The notes: a model not told the origin generated them from the letters alone. A stretch of DNA of 64,000 nucleotides from Alphaproteobacteria bacterium (GCA_021776025.1 JAJFGR010000018.1:1-64000), one strand, 5' to 3'; counted from the first letter of the stretch, positions 25,997-34,929 are shown. Program-made: numbers and translations.

Positions 25997-28156
25997 TTAT
26001 TGGCCTTTCGAGCGTTCGACGCTGGAAATAATCGGCGTGGCGCGCAAGGCGGCGATGACATTGTTCAAATGTTTGGTGTCGTTCACATATATATCGACGA
26101 GAATTTCCCAAAAATCAATTGAGCGGTTGGTGATTTTTAAATTGGTGATGTTGCCGCCATTGGCCGCAATGACGGTTGAAAGCGTACCCAGCGCGCCAGG
26201 TTCATTCTGGAAGGTCAGGTTGATCCGCCCTACATGAGCTTCAGGAGAATCCGGTCCTTCGCCCCAGGACACATCGAGCCAGCGCTCCGGTGTATCGGCA
26301 AAACTCTCCAAGGTTTCACAATCAATGGTGTGAATGGTGACGCCTTTACCTGTCGTGACAATGCCGACAATGCGGTCACCGGGCAGCGGGTGGCAGCAGC
26401 GGGCAAAATGCACCGCCATGCCAGGAATGAGTCCTTTGATCGGCATGGGCGCGTCACTGCCGCTTAAAGACTGGACCATAACCGCTTGATCCATATCTGC
26501 GGAGGGGCGCTTTGCTACTTGCGTTTTATGTGCGGGGAAGATGGCTTTGAACACATCGCGGGCTACCAGTATGCCAGAGCCGATGCGCGCGTAAACATCA
26601 TCATTTTCATCAGCTTTGAATTTTTTCAAAACGCCGGTGAGCGCTTTTTCCGTGAAATCATAACCTTCCTGACGAAAAATTTTCTGGAGCATCGCCTTGC
26701 CCAGCGTGGCGTATTCAGCGCGCTGCTGGATACGAATAAATTTACGGATATGAGAACGGGCCTTCCCGGTGACAACAAAACGTTCCCATGTCGGGGAAGG
26801 CTGCTGGGTTTTCGATGTGATAATATCGACTTGGTCTCCGTTGACCAATCTGGTGTTCAAAGGCGCAATGCGGCCATTAATTTTAGCGCCGACGCAACGA
26901 TCGCCGATATCGGAATGAATGGCGTAGGCAAAATCGATAGGGGTTGCGCCGGAGGGCAACTCAATCAAATCGCCTTTTGGGCTAAAAGCGAAAACATGCT
27001 CCTGAAACAGCTCGAGTTTGGTATTTTCCCAGAAGTCTTCGGGTTGTTGTTCCTGTTCAAGAATTTCGAGAAGTTCACGCAGCCAGCGATATTTAGTTAC
27101 ATCCTTGAGCGAGGGTATATCGCCGCCCTTATACGCCCAATGCGCCGCGACCCCCATATCGGCCTGATAATGCATTTCATCGGTGCGGATCTGGATCTCG
27201 ATGCGTTGACGGGCCGGGCCCATGACGGTGGTATGGATAGAGCGGTAGCCGTTGGGTTTTGGCGTTGATATATAATCTTTAAACCGGCCAGGAACGCTGG
27301 GGTAGCGGCTATGGATAAGACCGAGCGTTGCATAGCATTGATCCATTGAATCGACCACAATGCGAAACGCCATGATGTCGGAAAGTTGTTCAAACGCGAC
27401 GTTTTTACGCTGCATTTTTTTCCAGATGGAATAGCCAGTTTTTTCACGGCCATTGATTTCTGCATTAATTCTCGCACCTTTGAGCAGCTTTTGCAGCTCA
27501 TTTATAATCTGTTCGACGACATCGATGCCCTCTGCGCGCAGAAACGTCAGGCGTTTGGTGATGCTTTCACGCGCTTCCGGGTTAAGAATGGAGAAGGCTA
27601 AGTCTTCGAGCTCACCCTTAATTTTATGCACGCCGATGCGCTCGGCTAGCGGGACGTAGATCTCTAAGGTTTCCAGTGCTATGCGGCGCTGCTTTTCAGG
27701 GTTTTTGTGGCCACCAATAGTCCGCATATTGTGCAGACGGTCGGCAAGCTTTACCAAGAGCACGCGAATATCTTCGGACATTGCAAGCAAGAGCTTGCGG
27801 AAGTTTTCGGCTTGTTTGCCTTCTACTGTCTTACTTTCAATTCGGGTCAGTTTGCTGACACCATCGACGAGATCCGCAACCTCTTTACCGAATTTCTTTT
27901 CGAGTTCGTCATAGGTTGCATCGGTGTCTTCAAGGGTATCGTGCAGGATGGCCGTGACGATAGAGCCTAGATCCATCTTCATTTCCGCCAAGATTCCCGC
28001 AACCGCAACTGGGTGGGTATAATACGGCTCACCAGAAGAGCGCGTTTGGCCTTCATGCATAGTTTTTGCGTAGGCAATCGCGTCTTCAACCACTTTGGGT
28101 TCAAAGTCGGGATTATAATCTTTGATTTGATCTATCAGGCCAAAGTTATCGCTCAT
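25997..28156 (-). CDS. rsh: Bifunctional (p)ppGpp synthetase/hydrolase (RelA/SpoT homologue)
   Basis: Makes and degrades the stringent-response alarmone. Domains in order: HD hydrolase (YYTHPVAVAGILAEMKMD, LHDTLEDTDATYDEL), synthetase (FKDYISTPKPNGYRSIHTTV), TGS (FAFSPKGDLIELPSG), a helical/zinc-finger region with ARCCHPLPGD, and a C-terminal ACT domain. Both catalytic halves look intact. The ATG at 28154-28156 is preferred to TTG two codons upstream. It follows rpoZ, the common alphaproteobacterial order, with a terminator hairpin between them. Confidence 0.95.
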   Translation of the reverse strand: MSDNFGLIDQIKDYNPDFEPKVVEDAIAYAKTMHEGQTRSSGEPYYTHPVAVAGILAEMKMDLGSIVTAILHDTLEDTDATYDELEKKFGKEVADLVDGVSKLTRIESKTVEGKQAENFRKLLLAMSEDIRVLLVKLADRLHNMRTIGGHKNPEKQRRIALETLEIYVPLAERIGVHKIKGELEDLAFSILNPEARESITKRLTFLRAEGIDVVEQIINELQKLLKGARINAEINGREKTGYSIWKKMQRKNVAFEQLSDIMAFRIVVDSMDQCYATLGLIHSRYPSVPGRFKDYISTPKPNGYRSIHTTVMGPARQRIEIQIRTDEMHYQADMGVAAHWAYKGGDIPSLKDVTKYRWLRELLEILEQEQQPEDFWENTKLELFQEHVFAFSPKGDLIELPSGATPIDFAYAIHSDIGDRCVGAKINGRIAPLNTRLVNGDQVDIITSKTQQPSPTWERFVVTGKARSHIRKFIRIQQRAEYATLGKAMLQKIFRQEGYDFTEKALTGVLKKFKADENDDVYARIGSGILVARDVFKAIFPAHKTQVAKRPSADMDQAVMVQSLSGSDAPMPIKGLIPGMAVHFARCCHPLPGDRIVGIVTTGKGVTIHTIDCETLESFADTPERWLDVSWGEGPDSPEAHVGRINLTFQNEPGALGTLSTVIAANGGNITNLKITNRSIDFWEILVDIYVNDTKHLNNVIAALRATPIISSVERSKGQ

Positions 28157-28215
28157 AGGCAAAAGGTAGCATGATTAGGCTTAAAAATCATGAACAGAAT
28201 GCTTTGCTGAGAAAA

Positions 28216-28243
28216 TCAAAAAAGGCCGGAAAACCCGGCCTTT
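28216..28243 (-). terminator. Terminator after rpoZ
   Basis: AAAGGCCGG (28221-28229) pairs with CCGGCCTTT (28235-28243) around a short loop. On the minus strand the stem is followed by a run of T (28216-28221). It separates rpoZ from rsh, so rsh needs readthrough or its own promoter. Confidence 0.8.
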
Positions 28244-28264
28244 GCTTATAAATATGAGGTCTAT

Positions 28265-28663
28265 TTACTCTTCGGCAGGCTTGCCGCCAGCCATATCCTC
28301 GAGAGATGGTTCTTTATCATCAGCAACTTCTTCATCGCTGTAAATGCCTGTGGCGGCATCATCAGGCTTACCAGCCATTGTGCCCCATTCTTCCTCGCCA
28401 TCCATCAAATCAATGGATTCTTCTTCCTCTTCATAAGCAACCATGCGCTGATGAGAGCGAATGAGCTCTTCTTTCAAATTCTCTATTTCGACAGTTTCGC
28501 CGGCTATTTCGCGCAAGGCGATAACCGGGTTTTTGTCGTTGTTGCGCTCAATCGTGAGGGGCGCTCCAGAGCCAATTTTGCGCGCTCTTTGCGCAGCAAC
28601 CATTACAAGCTCAAAACGGTTTAAAACCTTATCAATACAATCTTCAACGGTAACGCGGGCCAT
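28265..28663 (-). CDS. rpoZ: RNA polymerase omega subunit
   Basis: Smallest core RNA polymerase subunit, assists beta' folding. The N terminus [20 protein letters not shown] and [20 protein letters not shown] are diagnostic. The protein has 132 residues with a long acidic C-terminal tail, as in other Alphaproteobacteria. An SD precedes the ATG, and a terminator follows. Confidence 0.96.
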   Translation of the reverse strand: MARVTVEDCIDKVLNRFELVMVAAQRARKIGSGAPLTIERNNDKNPVIALREIAGETVEIENLKEELIRSHQRMVAYEEEEESIDLMDGEEEWGTMAGKPDDAATGIYSDEEVADDKEPSLEDMAGGKPAEE

Positions 28664-28735
28664 CTCATCGTCCTTAATTTAAAAAATGAATACTGCTTAT
28701 AGGCATTTTGGCACAGATATGCAAGTGTAAGTGCC

Positions 28736-29374
28736 ATGGAATCTATAGCCCCTGCCCCAAATTGCGCTTTATGCCCGCGTTTAGTGGCGTTTCGTGAGAA
28801 AAACTCCCGTAAATTTCCGGATAAATTTAATGCCCCTGTACCGAGTTTTGGGCCTTTAGACGCTGAAATCCTGATTGTCGGCCTCGCGCCGGGTTTAAAA
28901 GGGGCGAATTTTAGCGGGCGGCCCTTTACAGGCGATTATGCCGGAGATTTGCTTTATGCCACCCTTTTAAAGTTTGGCTTGGCCAAAGGGACATATGCCA
29001 AGCATAAGGACGACGGGCTGAGCCTCGTGAATTGCCGGATTACCAATGCCGTGAAATGTGTGCCGCCGGAGAATAAACCGACGACAGATGAAGAAGCAAC
29101 CTGCAGACCTTTTCTGATTGATGAGATAGCGGCCATGCCAAATTTGCAGGCCATTCTTTCACTTGGGCTCATATCGCATAAGGCTGTGCTGAAAACTTTT
29201 GATTTGAAGCAAAGCGCATTTAAGTTCGCACATGGGGCAGAACACGCGCTCAACGATCAGATTAAGCTTATCGATTCTTACCATTGCTCACGTTACAACA
29301 CGCAAACGCGGCGCCTGAGTACGCCGATGTTCGAAGAGATTTTTGAGAAAATTACAGCAAAGATAGTATGTTAG
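28736..29374 (+). CDS. Uracil-DNA glycosylase, family 5 (UDGb)-like
   Basis: DNA-repair glycosylase with an iron-sulfur cluster. The N-terminal CALCPRL begins the Cys set, and VKCVPPENKPTTDEEATC supplies further Cys. Motif 1 is VGLAPGLKGANFSGRPFTGD, the family 5 form. The C-terminal motif reads YHCSRYNTQTRRLS, where relatives usually have HPS at the start; here a Cys replaces the Pro. 212 residues is normal. The last codon interlocks with the stop of the convergent broken gene. Confidence 0.85.
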   Translation: MESIAPAPNCALCPRLVAFREKNSRKFPDKFNAPVPSFGPLDAEILIVGLAPGLKGANFSGRPFTGDYAGDLLYATLLKFGLAKGTYAKHKDDGLSLVNCRITNAVKCVPPENKPTTDEEATCRPFLIDEIAAMPNLQAILSLGLISHKAVLKTFDLKQSAFKFAHGAEHALNDQIKLIDSYHCSRYNTQTRRLSTPMFEEIFEKITAKIVC

Positions 29375-30295
29375 TTTCCAAAATCGTGAGTATATTTGAG
29401 TAAAGCTTGAAAAGTAGACTCATAGCTTCCGTGAAGCCCACTACGAACACCGCCCTTCATCGTAGCCCCAAGAAAATGATCTTTTCTTTCATAAAGTTTC
29501 GCCTCAAAACCGATTTCTGCTCCATGAACATCCGGCCCAAGGAAACCTTTGACAGGGTTTTTAGCTGCAAAAATTTAGAAAAGCATTTTAATACTTTCTA
29601 TTTGGGTGGGGACCACAGCCCTAAAAAAACCATAGGCATACGGTCCTGTATTGTCATGATCGCCCTCGAGGTTTTTTGCACCTCCCCCCTCAGCAAAAGC
29701 AAGCAGGGCTGTGCCCCCTTCCAGCGTATGCTTCCAAAAAACGTGACCAAGAGTAAGTGGTTTGTGCTTTCGTCTCTTTTCCTGACGGCAAATGCATGAA
29801 GTTAAACCCATACCCAAACTCTCCTTTCGGCAAATCATGCGAGGTCCTCGCATCAAAGCGAACGGAAAATGTATCAGAGCCCCCAACCAAATTTTCAGTC
29901 GGGGTTGGCTTATCATTCTGACCAATAACATTGCGTAAAAACTCTGGCGCAACTTTAAGAAAATCTACCTCAAAAATCGTTTTGCCGCCTTCTTTGCAAT
30001 TCAGTCGATGTTTTATGCCAGCGCCCATAAGGCTCTGCACAATCAGATTCTGAAACGTCTGGATATCTTCTGCCGCTCCCGGCGTTGAAAATTCATAAAA
30101 TGCTAATTCCCATGCTCTCGAGGGAGAATAATTTTCCGGCTCTAACAATCCGCCGCTTAAATCCGTACAGCTTTTATTGATGCCCTCTAATGTTAGCCTT
30201 AATTCTCGAGGCATCAGACCAAGCCTCTTCTGAAACATTGTCCGCTTTTCCTCAGGTATGGCATCAAAGGCTGCCCTGAAAGTTATAGATTCCAA
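29371..30295 (-). pseudogene. Broken gene of unknown function (frameshift plus in-frame stop)
   Basis: An intact first part of 201 codons (30295-29690, MESITFRAAFDAIPEEKRT...) loses its frame near 29770. In the neighbouring frame plausible protein sequence resumes (HTLEGGTALLAFAEGG, DHDNTGPYAYGFFRAV), reaches a TAA at 29575-29577, and then continues in the same frame to a stop at 29371 (HGAEIGFEAKLYERKDH, ATMKGGVRSGLHG). The total would be about 305 codons. I recognise no family. The final stop interlocks with the udg stop, consistent with a formerly normal gene end. Confidence 0.65.
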
Positions 30296-30423
30296 AAGCG
30301 CATTGGGGCCGTACGAATGAGGGGATTAAAAATCATCTGTGCTTACTCAATGCGTTGAAAGGCAGCACATTAAGTAACATATAAAGTTATGTCAATGATA
30401 TTTTCGTAACACCTGCACAAGCC

Positions 30424-32007
30424 CTAAGGTGCGAGCGCATCACTCGCCGTTTGCGGGTTGAGGCTCTCGCGTTTGAGCAACAGTTTATTCAGCGCGTGAA
30501 TATAAGCACGCGCGGAGGCCACAAGCGTATCGGAATCGGCGCCTTGGCCGTTAACGGTTTTTCCGCCCTCCTCCAAGCGCACCGTGACCTCGGCCTGTGC
30601 ATCTGTGCCGCCTGTTACCGCATGCACCTGATAAAGCTGCAGCCGGGCACCCTCATGCGGGACAATCTCACGAATGGCTTTGAAGATTGCATCGACAGGG
30701 CCGTTGCCTTCGACCTTGGTGCATTTTTCCTCACCGTCTATTTCAAGGCAAAGCTCAGCTGTTTGCGGCCCGGTAGTGCCGGCAACAATTTGCAATGATA
30801 CGAAACGGACAGTTTCATTTTCTCTGATAACTTCGTCTTCGACCAGCGCTATAATGTCGTCTTCAAAAATTTCTTTTTTCTTATCAGCGAGGTTTTTAAA
30901 GCGGGCAAAGGCATCTTGGAATGCGTTTTTGCCAAGATCAAAACCGAGTTCTTGAAGTTTGTTTTTAAAAGCGGCGCGGCCCGAATGTTTGGCGAGCACC
31001 AGTTTGGATTCATTGAGGCCCACGCTTTCAGGTGTCATTATTTCATAGGTTTGGGCGTGTTTAAGCACCCCATCCTGATGAATGCCGCTGGCATGGGCGA
31101 AGGCATTGGCGCCGACGATGGCTTTGTTCGGCTGGACCGAAAACCCGGTGATTGTCGAAAGCGTGCGAGAGATTTTGACGATTTTCGTCGTATCAATATT
31201 ATGCGTGTAGGGCAGATTATCGGAGCGGGTGCGCAGGGTCATGGCGATTTCTTCCAGTGCGGCGTTGCCTGCGCGCTCGCCAATGCCGTTGATGGTGCAT
31301 TCAATTTGGCGTGCGCCGTTTTGCACGCCAGAGAGTGAGTTTGCGACAGCCAGCCCCAGATCATTGTGGCAGTGGGTGGAGATGATCGCTTGATCTATAT
31401 TGGGGACACGGGCGAACAGCATGGCGATCTGCGCGCCATATTCGCTTGGCACGGAATAGCCGACCGTATCGGGGATATTGATCGTGCACGCGCCGGCTTT
31501 AATGGCGGCTTCGACGCATTGGCAGAGGAAATCATCTTCGGTGCGGGTTGCGTCCATTGCGGACCATTCAACATCGTCAGTAAAATTGCGGGAAAAAGAG
31601 ACGCTTTCAACTACGGCGTTCAAGACCTCTTCGGGGGGCATTTGAAGCTGATAGCGCATATGGATCGGGCTGGTGCCTATGAAGGTGTGAATGCGGCGGC
31701 TGGCGGCGGGCTTAATAGCCTGTCCGCTAGCTTCGATGTCGGATTTTTTAGCGCGGGATAGGCCGCAGACTGTGGCGTTTTTTACGATCTTTGCGATTTC
31801 ATTGACCGCCTCAAAATCACCCGGAGAGGCCACGGGAAAGCCGGCCTCAATGACATCGACGCCCAAATCATCGAGCATCATCGCCATTTTCAGCTTTTCT
31901 TCCAAATTCATGGAACAGCCCGGTGATTGTTCACCATCGCGGAGCGTCGTATCAAAAATGATGATACGGTTTGAGTCTTTTTGAACTTTATCGAAAGCAC
32001 GGGTCAT
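30424..32007 (-). CDS. leuA: 2-isopropylmalate synthase
   Basis: First committed step of leucine biosynthesis: acetyl-CoA plus 2-oxoisovalerate. The N-terminal catalytic barrel has IIIFDTTLRDGEQSPG and the metal-binding STHCHNDLGLAVANSL. The C-terminal regulatory (leucine-sensing) domain follows from about residue 390 (VRFVSLQIVAGTTGPQTAEL). 527 residues is usual for the long bacterial form. A structured leader and a coupled upstream ORF precede it. No other leu genes are nearby. Confidence 0.95.
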   Translation of the reverse strand: MTRAFDKVQKDSNRIIIFDTTLRDGEQSPGCSMNLEEKLKMAMMLDDLGVDVIEAGFPVASPGDFEAVNEIAKIVKNATVCGLSRAKKSDIEASGQAIKPAASRRIHTFIGTSPIHMRYQLQMPPEEVLNAVVESVSFSRNFTDDVEWSAMDATRTEDDFLCQCVEAAIKAGACTINIPDTVGYSVPSEYGAQIAMLFARVPNIDQAIISTHCHNDLGLAVANSLSGVQNGARQIECTINGIGERAGNAALEEIAMTLRTRSDNLPYTHNIDTTKIVKISRTLSTITGFSVQPNKAIVGANAFAHASGIHQDGVLKHAQTYEIMTPESVGLNESKLVLAKHSGRAAFKNKLQELGFDLGKNAFQDAFARFKNLADKKKEIFEDDIIALVEDEVIRENETVRFVSLQIVAGTTGPQTAELCLEIDGEEKCTKVEGNGPVDAIFKAIREIVPHEGARLQLYQVHAVTGGTDAQAEVTVRLEEGGKTVNGQGADSDTLVASARAYIHALNKLLLKRESLNPQTASDALAP

Positions 32008-32020
32008 GTGCGAATACTCC

Positions 32021-32095
32021 TTAAACTTGCGCTTCTTTGTAATGCGCCTTGATTATTTTATCAATGTTTGGATTTTTCCCCTGAAGCGTAGGCAT
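32021..32095 (-). CDS. 24-codon upstream ORF in the leuA leader
   Basis: The ATG lies in the inner stem of the leader hairpin. The peptide begins MPTLQGKNPNIDKI and ends HYKEAQV. Its TAA is the first part of the sequence TAAGGAG, which is the leuA Shine-Dalgarno, and the leuA ATG follows 13 nt after the ORF. This suggests translational coupling. It has only one Leu, so it is not a classical leucine attenuation peptide. It may be a genuine small protein or a translated leader. Confidence 0.4.
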   Translation of the reverse strand: MPTLQGKNPNIDKIIKAHYKEAQV

Positions 32096-32123
32096 ATCAA
32101 ATGCCTCATGCGCCGCTCAGGGG
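32078..32123 (-). promoter_or_regulatory. Structured leader element upstream of leuA
   Basis: Read on the minus strand, CCCCTGAGCG pairs with CGCTTCAGGGG (10 bp with one bulge; 32114-32123 with 32078-32088). It encloses a second hairpin GGCAT / ATGCC (32091-32105). No T-run follows, so it is not an intrinsic terminator in this direction. Position and the ORFs it overlaps suggest control of translation or RNA stability. Confidence 0.45.
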
Positions 32124-32186
32124 CGTATAAGGAGGAGGTCTAGCAAGAGTGTGTTTGTTGCTTTCATGGTTATCGTTCTACGCATT

Positions 32187-32504
32187 TCAAACGTTAGTGT
32201 CAATATATGGGCCTTCAGGGACCCTTTCAATAGTTGCCCCACCGCCTTTCTTCAGTTTATAAGTAATCTGTTCGCCGGCACGTGGATCGACAAATTTTTT
32301 CTTAAGTTTTTCAGGTGCAGGGTTTGCAGATGTTTTGTATGCCCCACCATCGCCGCTCAAGCCCTGCTGTCGAGACGATAACCTGCGGGGCTCCTCTTTA
32401 TTATTAGCACTGGATTCATACGTTTCAGAAACGGGGGGCACGAGGTACCAAAACGATGGGGGTTCGTAGGTAAACAGTCTATATTCTGTATTATATGTAA
32501 CCAT
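32187..32504 (-). CDS. Hypothetical protein, 105 residues
   Basis: I do not recognise this protein. The N terminus is rich in aromatic residues (EYRLFTYEPPSFWYLVPPV). The middle is polar and Gly/Ser-rich (LSSRQQGLSGDGGAYKTS), probably disordered, and the end is basic. There is no signal peptide. It lies between the Trm112-like gene and leuA on the same strand. Moderate confidence that it is expressed. Confidence 0.4.
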   Translation of the reverse strand: MVTYNTEYRLFTYEPPSFWYLVPPVSETYESSANNKEEPRRLSSRQQGLSGDGGAYKTSANPAPEKLKKKFVDPRAGEQITYKLKKGGGATIERVPEGPYIDTNV

Positions 32505-32528
32505 AACAAGTTTCTATATTATGTTAAA

Positions 32529-32708
32529 TTATTTGTCAAGCTCCCGGGCTTCATCAACTAACATGATGGGGATGCCATCGCGAATTGGATAAGCCAGTTT
32601 TGCCTGCTTTGAGATTAGCTCCTGCGCCTCTTTATCATAGTGCAAGGTGCTTTTGGTCAGGGGGCAGACCAGTATTTCCAGCAATTTAGAGTCAACTTGG
32701 GTGCTCAT
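32529..32708 (-). CDS. Trm112 family protein
   Basis: A 59-residue zinc-binding-type domain. [20 protein letters not shown] contains the usual [11 protein letters not shown] start. The protein continues to the conserved [20 protein letters not shown] end. Relatives such as YcaR in E. coli and Trm112 in eukaryotes act as small partners of methyltransferases. Only the first Cys (VCP) is visible, so zinc binding may be lost as in many bacterial members. The stop codon is TAA at 32529-32531. It is the last of a four-gene run with the Lon-N, thioredoxin and YbaK genes. Confidence 0.88.
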   Translation of the reverse strand: MSTQVDSKLLEILVCPLTKSTLHYDKEAQELISKQAKLAYPIRDGIPIMLVDEARELDK

Positions 32709-32732
32709 TTTTAAATTTCTCTCTCGTAAATT

Positions 32733-33401
32733 TCAATGACAGTTTCCAGGCAGCGGCGCTTTACCGGAGGTTACGGCGATTTCCAGCATGCTCATAAACA
32801 TTTGCGCGCGGGTTTTACAGCATGGCGCCTCTAATAAGGCTTGTTTTTCCTGATGCTCAAACGGGCAGATCATCGATAAGCAGGTGATCAGTTTGCCATC
32901 GGGCGCATCATCGACCGCCTGCCAGCTGCAATCCATTTCATGCTGGACGAAATAATCCTTAAGCAAGGTTTTAAGTTTCTCTCGATCTAAACCGAGGCAG
33001 CTAAATGCTCTTGAATCGGTTTCATAAGGGGTCCAATCTGATTTTACCGTGCGGTAAAGTTTGTCGGTGGAGAGCTCTTGGGCAATGTTAAAACGATAGA
33101 TGCCCGCAAGTGTAATAAGGTAACGGCCATCTGGGGTTTCACTGAATTCTATAATTTTTCCGGCGCAACCGGTTTTTTCGAGAGCCGGCGTTTCGTCTTG
33201 GGTTTGATCGATGTGCGGCAAGATCATGCCAATCATGCGATTGCTCGCAAGCGCATCTTCTATCATCTGCAGATAGCGAGGTTCAAAGATATTCAGCGGC
33301 AATTGTCCGGAGGGGAGGAGGAACGCGCTGGCGAGTGGAAACACTGCCAGGTTTTCGGGCAGGTCCTTAAAATCTGGTGCGAAGGGGTTTTGCTGTTCCA
33401 T
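32733..33401 (-). CDS. LON substrate-binding-domain protein without protease part
   Basis: A 222-residue stand-alone PUA-like Lon N-terminal domain. It opens with LPENLAVFPLASAFLLPSGQ and LPLNIFEPRYLQMIEDALAS, which match that domain, and ends with a helical segment. There is no ATPase or protease domain. Stand-alone LON proteins of this size are common beside Trm112 in Alphaproteobacteria; their job is not known. Confidence 0.85.
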   Translation of the reverse strand: MEQQNPFAPDFKDLPENLAVFPLASAFLLPSGQLPLNIFEPRYLQMIEDALASNRMIGMILPHIDQTQDETPALEKTGCAGKIIEFSETPDGRYLITLAGIYRFNIAQELSTDKLYRTVKSDWTPYETDSRAFSCLGLDREKLKTLLKDYFVQHEMDCSWQAVDDAPDGKLITCLSMICPFEHQEKQALLEAPCCKTRAQMFMSMLEIAVTSGKAPLPGNCH

Positions 33402-33426
33402 AATATTTTAATATAGCCCGCCAAGT

Positions 33427-34362
33427 TTAAGAAAAAAGGAGCGCCGAGAGCTTTTTACGCCCGGCGATGGTCAGCGGATCGCTATGGCCGAGGGCTTCAA
33501 AAAACCGCAGCAAATTTTTTCGCGCTTCCTGATCATTCCATTCGCGATCTTGCGTGATCGCAGAAAGTAGAGTTTCTATGGCTTGGTCTTTTTGTCCGGA
33601 TGAAAACTGAACTTCGGCAAGAGCGCATTTCGCTTCCATGTCTTTTGGATTTTGTGCGGCCTTCTTCTCCAGCTTTTTGAGCTGATCGGATGATGGCGCA
33701 TTCTGGGCAAGTTCTAAAGCTGTGCGCGCAGCGGCGAATTTTGGATCTTTAGAAATTTCTTCTGTTGCACCTTCTATAATCGCGGCGGCTTGGTCGACTT
33801 GTCCAGCAGCGATGAAGGTACGGACAAGACCGACGAAGGCTTCAACGTTTTTATCATCCTGCTGCAAAATCTGCATAAAGGCGCCTTGCGCCATTTGCAG
33901 ATCATTTTCCGCTAAAGCTACTGCGCCGGCTTTAAGCGCTTCGGGAATATCGATCGCGCCGGGCTGACCAGCTTTTGCAGCCTGCACGAGCTTATCGATA
34001 AACTCTTTAATCTGGCTTTCAGGAATTACGCCCTGAAACGCATCAACAGGACGCCCACCAAGGAAAGCAAAGACAGAGGGCACAGATTGTACGCGCAGGG
34101 CTTGGGCCAGTTCCGGGTTGTCGTCAAGGTTGACTTTTGCCAGAAGGACGTCGCCGCCAGCCGCATTCACCGCGGCCTCCAGCAGCGGCATGAGCTGTTT
34201 ACATGGGCCGCACCATGGTGCCCAAAAATCAACAATGACGGGCTTTTCCATTGAAGCTGCAATAACGCTCGTTTCAAAATCCGCGGCCGTCACATCAAAG
34301 ATGGTCGTACCCGGCGTAGGGGTTTGCGTTTCTGTGGCTTGTGGCTCTGGTCCAAACATCAA
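33427..34362 (-). CDS. Thioredoxin-TPR fusion (CnoX/YbbN-like)
   Basis: The N-terminal thioredoxin domain (about 20-130) has VIVDFWAPWCGPCKQLMP with an intact CGPC pair. The C-terminal half is a set of tetratricopeptide helices (QGAFMQILQQDDKNVEAFVG, and QNPKDMEAKCALAEVQF). This is the layout of the CnoX/YbbN chaperone-oxidoreductase that protects folding clients. The intact CxxC suggests redox activity, as in alphaproteobacterial members. 311 residues. Confidence 0.88.
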   Translation of the reverse strand: MMFGPEPQATETQTPTPGTTIFDVTAADFETSVIAASMEKPVIVDFWAPWCGPCKQLMPLLEAAVNAAGGDVLLAKVNLDDNPELAQALRVQSVPSVFAFLGGRPVDAFQGVIPESQIKEFIDKLVQAAKAGQPGAIDIPEALKAGAVALAENDLQMAQGAFMQILQQDDKNVEAFVGLVRTFIAAGQVDQAAAIIEGATEEISKDPKFAAARTALELAQNAPSSDQLKKLEKKAAQNPKDMEAKCALAEVQFSSGQKDQAIETLLSAITQDREWNDQEARKNLLRFFEALGHSDPLTIAGRKKLSALLFS

Positions 34363-34404
34363 ATTTATCCTTAAAGAGTGTCCCTTCTATGTAAGGGTTT
34401 TTAG

Positions 34405-34929
34405 CTACAAATCAAGGATTATGGGTTGATGGCCGGTATAGGCTAAAAATTTGAGCAGATCCTCCGGCGTAATTCCAATCGTCATTGTATTATCCAGCGG
34501 ATGGTAATTGATGACCTCACCTTTCATCATTGCGGCATCCAGAACCACTTGCACCTGATGGTCCTTATCGTTGATGAGCGTAAAGGGACAAACAGAGCCT
34601 TGGCGGATGCCTAGAAACTGCCAAAGGCGATCACCCGAACCAAATGAAAGACGCCCGCAATCGATTAATTCTGAGAGCTTTTTTAAATCCACTTCTGTTT
34701 CATTTGCAGCCACAATAAGGAAGTTTTTCTTCTTTTTATCCCGAAGATAGAGATTGCGGCAATGAATGCCGGGGATGTCGGCATTGATGGAGGAGCTTTC
34801 TCCGACAGTAAACACCGCTTGATGTTCATGAATTTTATAAGCAATATCAAGCTCTTGCAATAAGTTTAAAAGCGTTTGAGGAGTGGTTGGCAAGGCCGGT
34901 AATTCTTGCTCTTCAGCAGGCTCAGACAT
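34405..34929 (-). CDS. YbaK/ProX-type aminoacyl-tRNA editing domain protein
   Basis: A 174-residue stand-alone trans-editing domain similar to PrdX/ProXp-ala, which hydrolyses mischarged tRNA-Pro. Visible segments are LLQELDIAYKIHEHQAVFTV, then NLYLRDKKKKNFLIVAANE, a Lys-containing catalytic region, and QGSVCPFTLINDKDHQVQVV. Specificity (Ala-tRNA-Pro or another) cannot be read. It is first in a minus-strand run with the thioredoxin and LON genes. Confidence 0.85.
   Translation of the reverse strand: MSEPAEEQELPALPTTPQTLLNLLQELDIAYKIHEHQAVFTVGESSSINADIPGIHCRNLYLRDKKKKNFLIVAANETEVDLKKLSELIDCGRLSFGSGDRLWQFLGIRQGSVCPFTLINDKDHQVQVVLDAAMMKGEVINYHPLDNTMTIGITPEDLLKFLAYTGHQPIILDL

Noticed and set aside
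26486-27268. 260-codon open frame on the plus strand
   Set aside because: It lies fully antisense to the well-conserved rsh gene and shows no recognisable domain or SD; a shadow frame.
29407-29799. 130-codon plus-strand frame downstream of the uracil-DNA glycosylase gene
   Set aside because: It is antisense to the broken gene; the minus-strand pieces give more protein-like sequence and a sensible gene end.
32021-32123. Classical leucine attenuator upstream of leuA
   Set aside because: There is no run of Leu codons and no stem followed by T in the direction of leuA; a different type of control is more likely.
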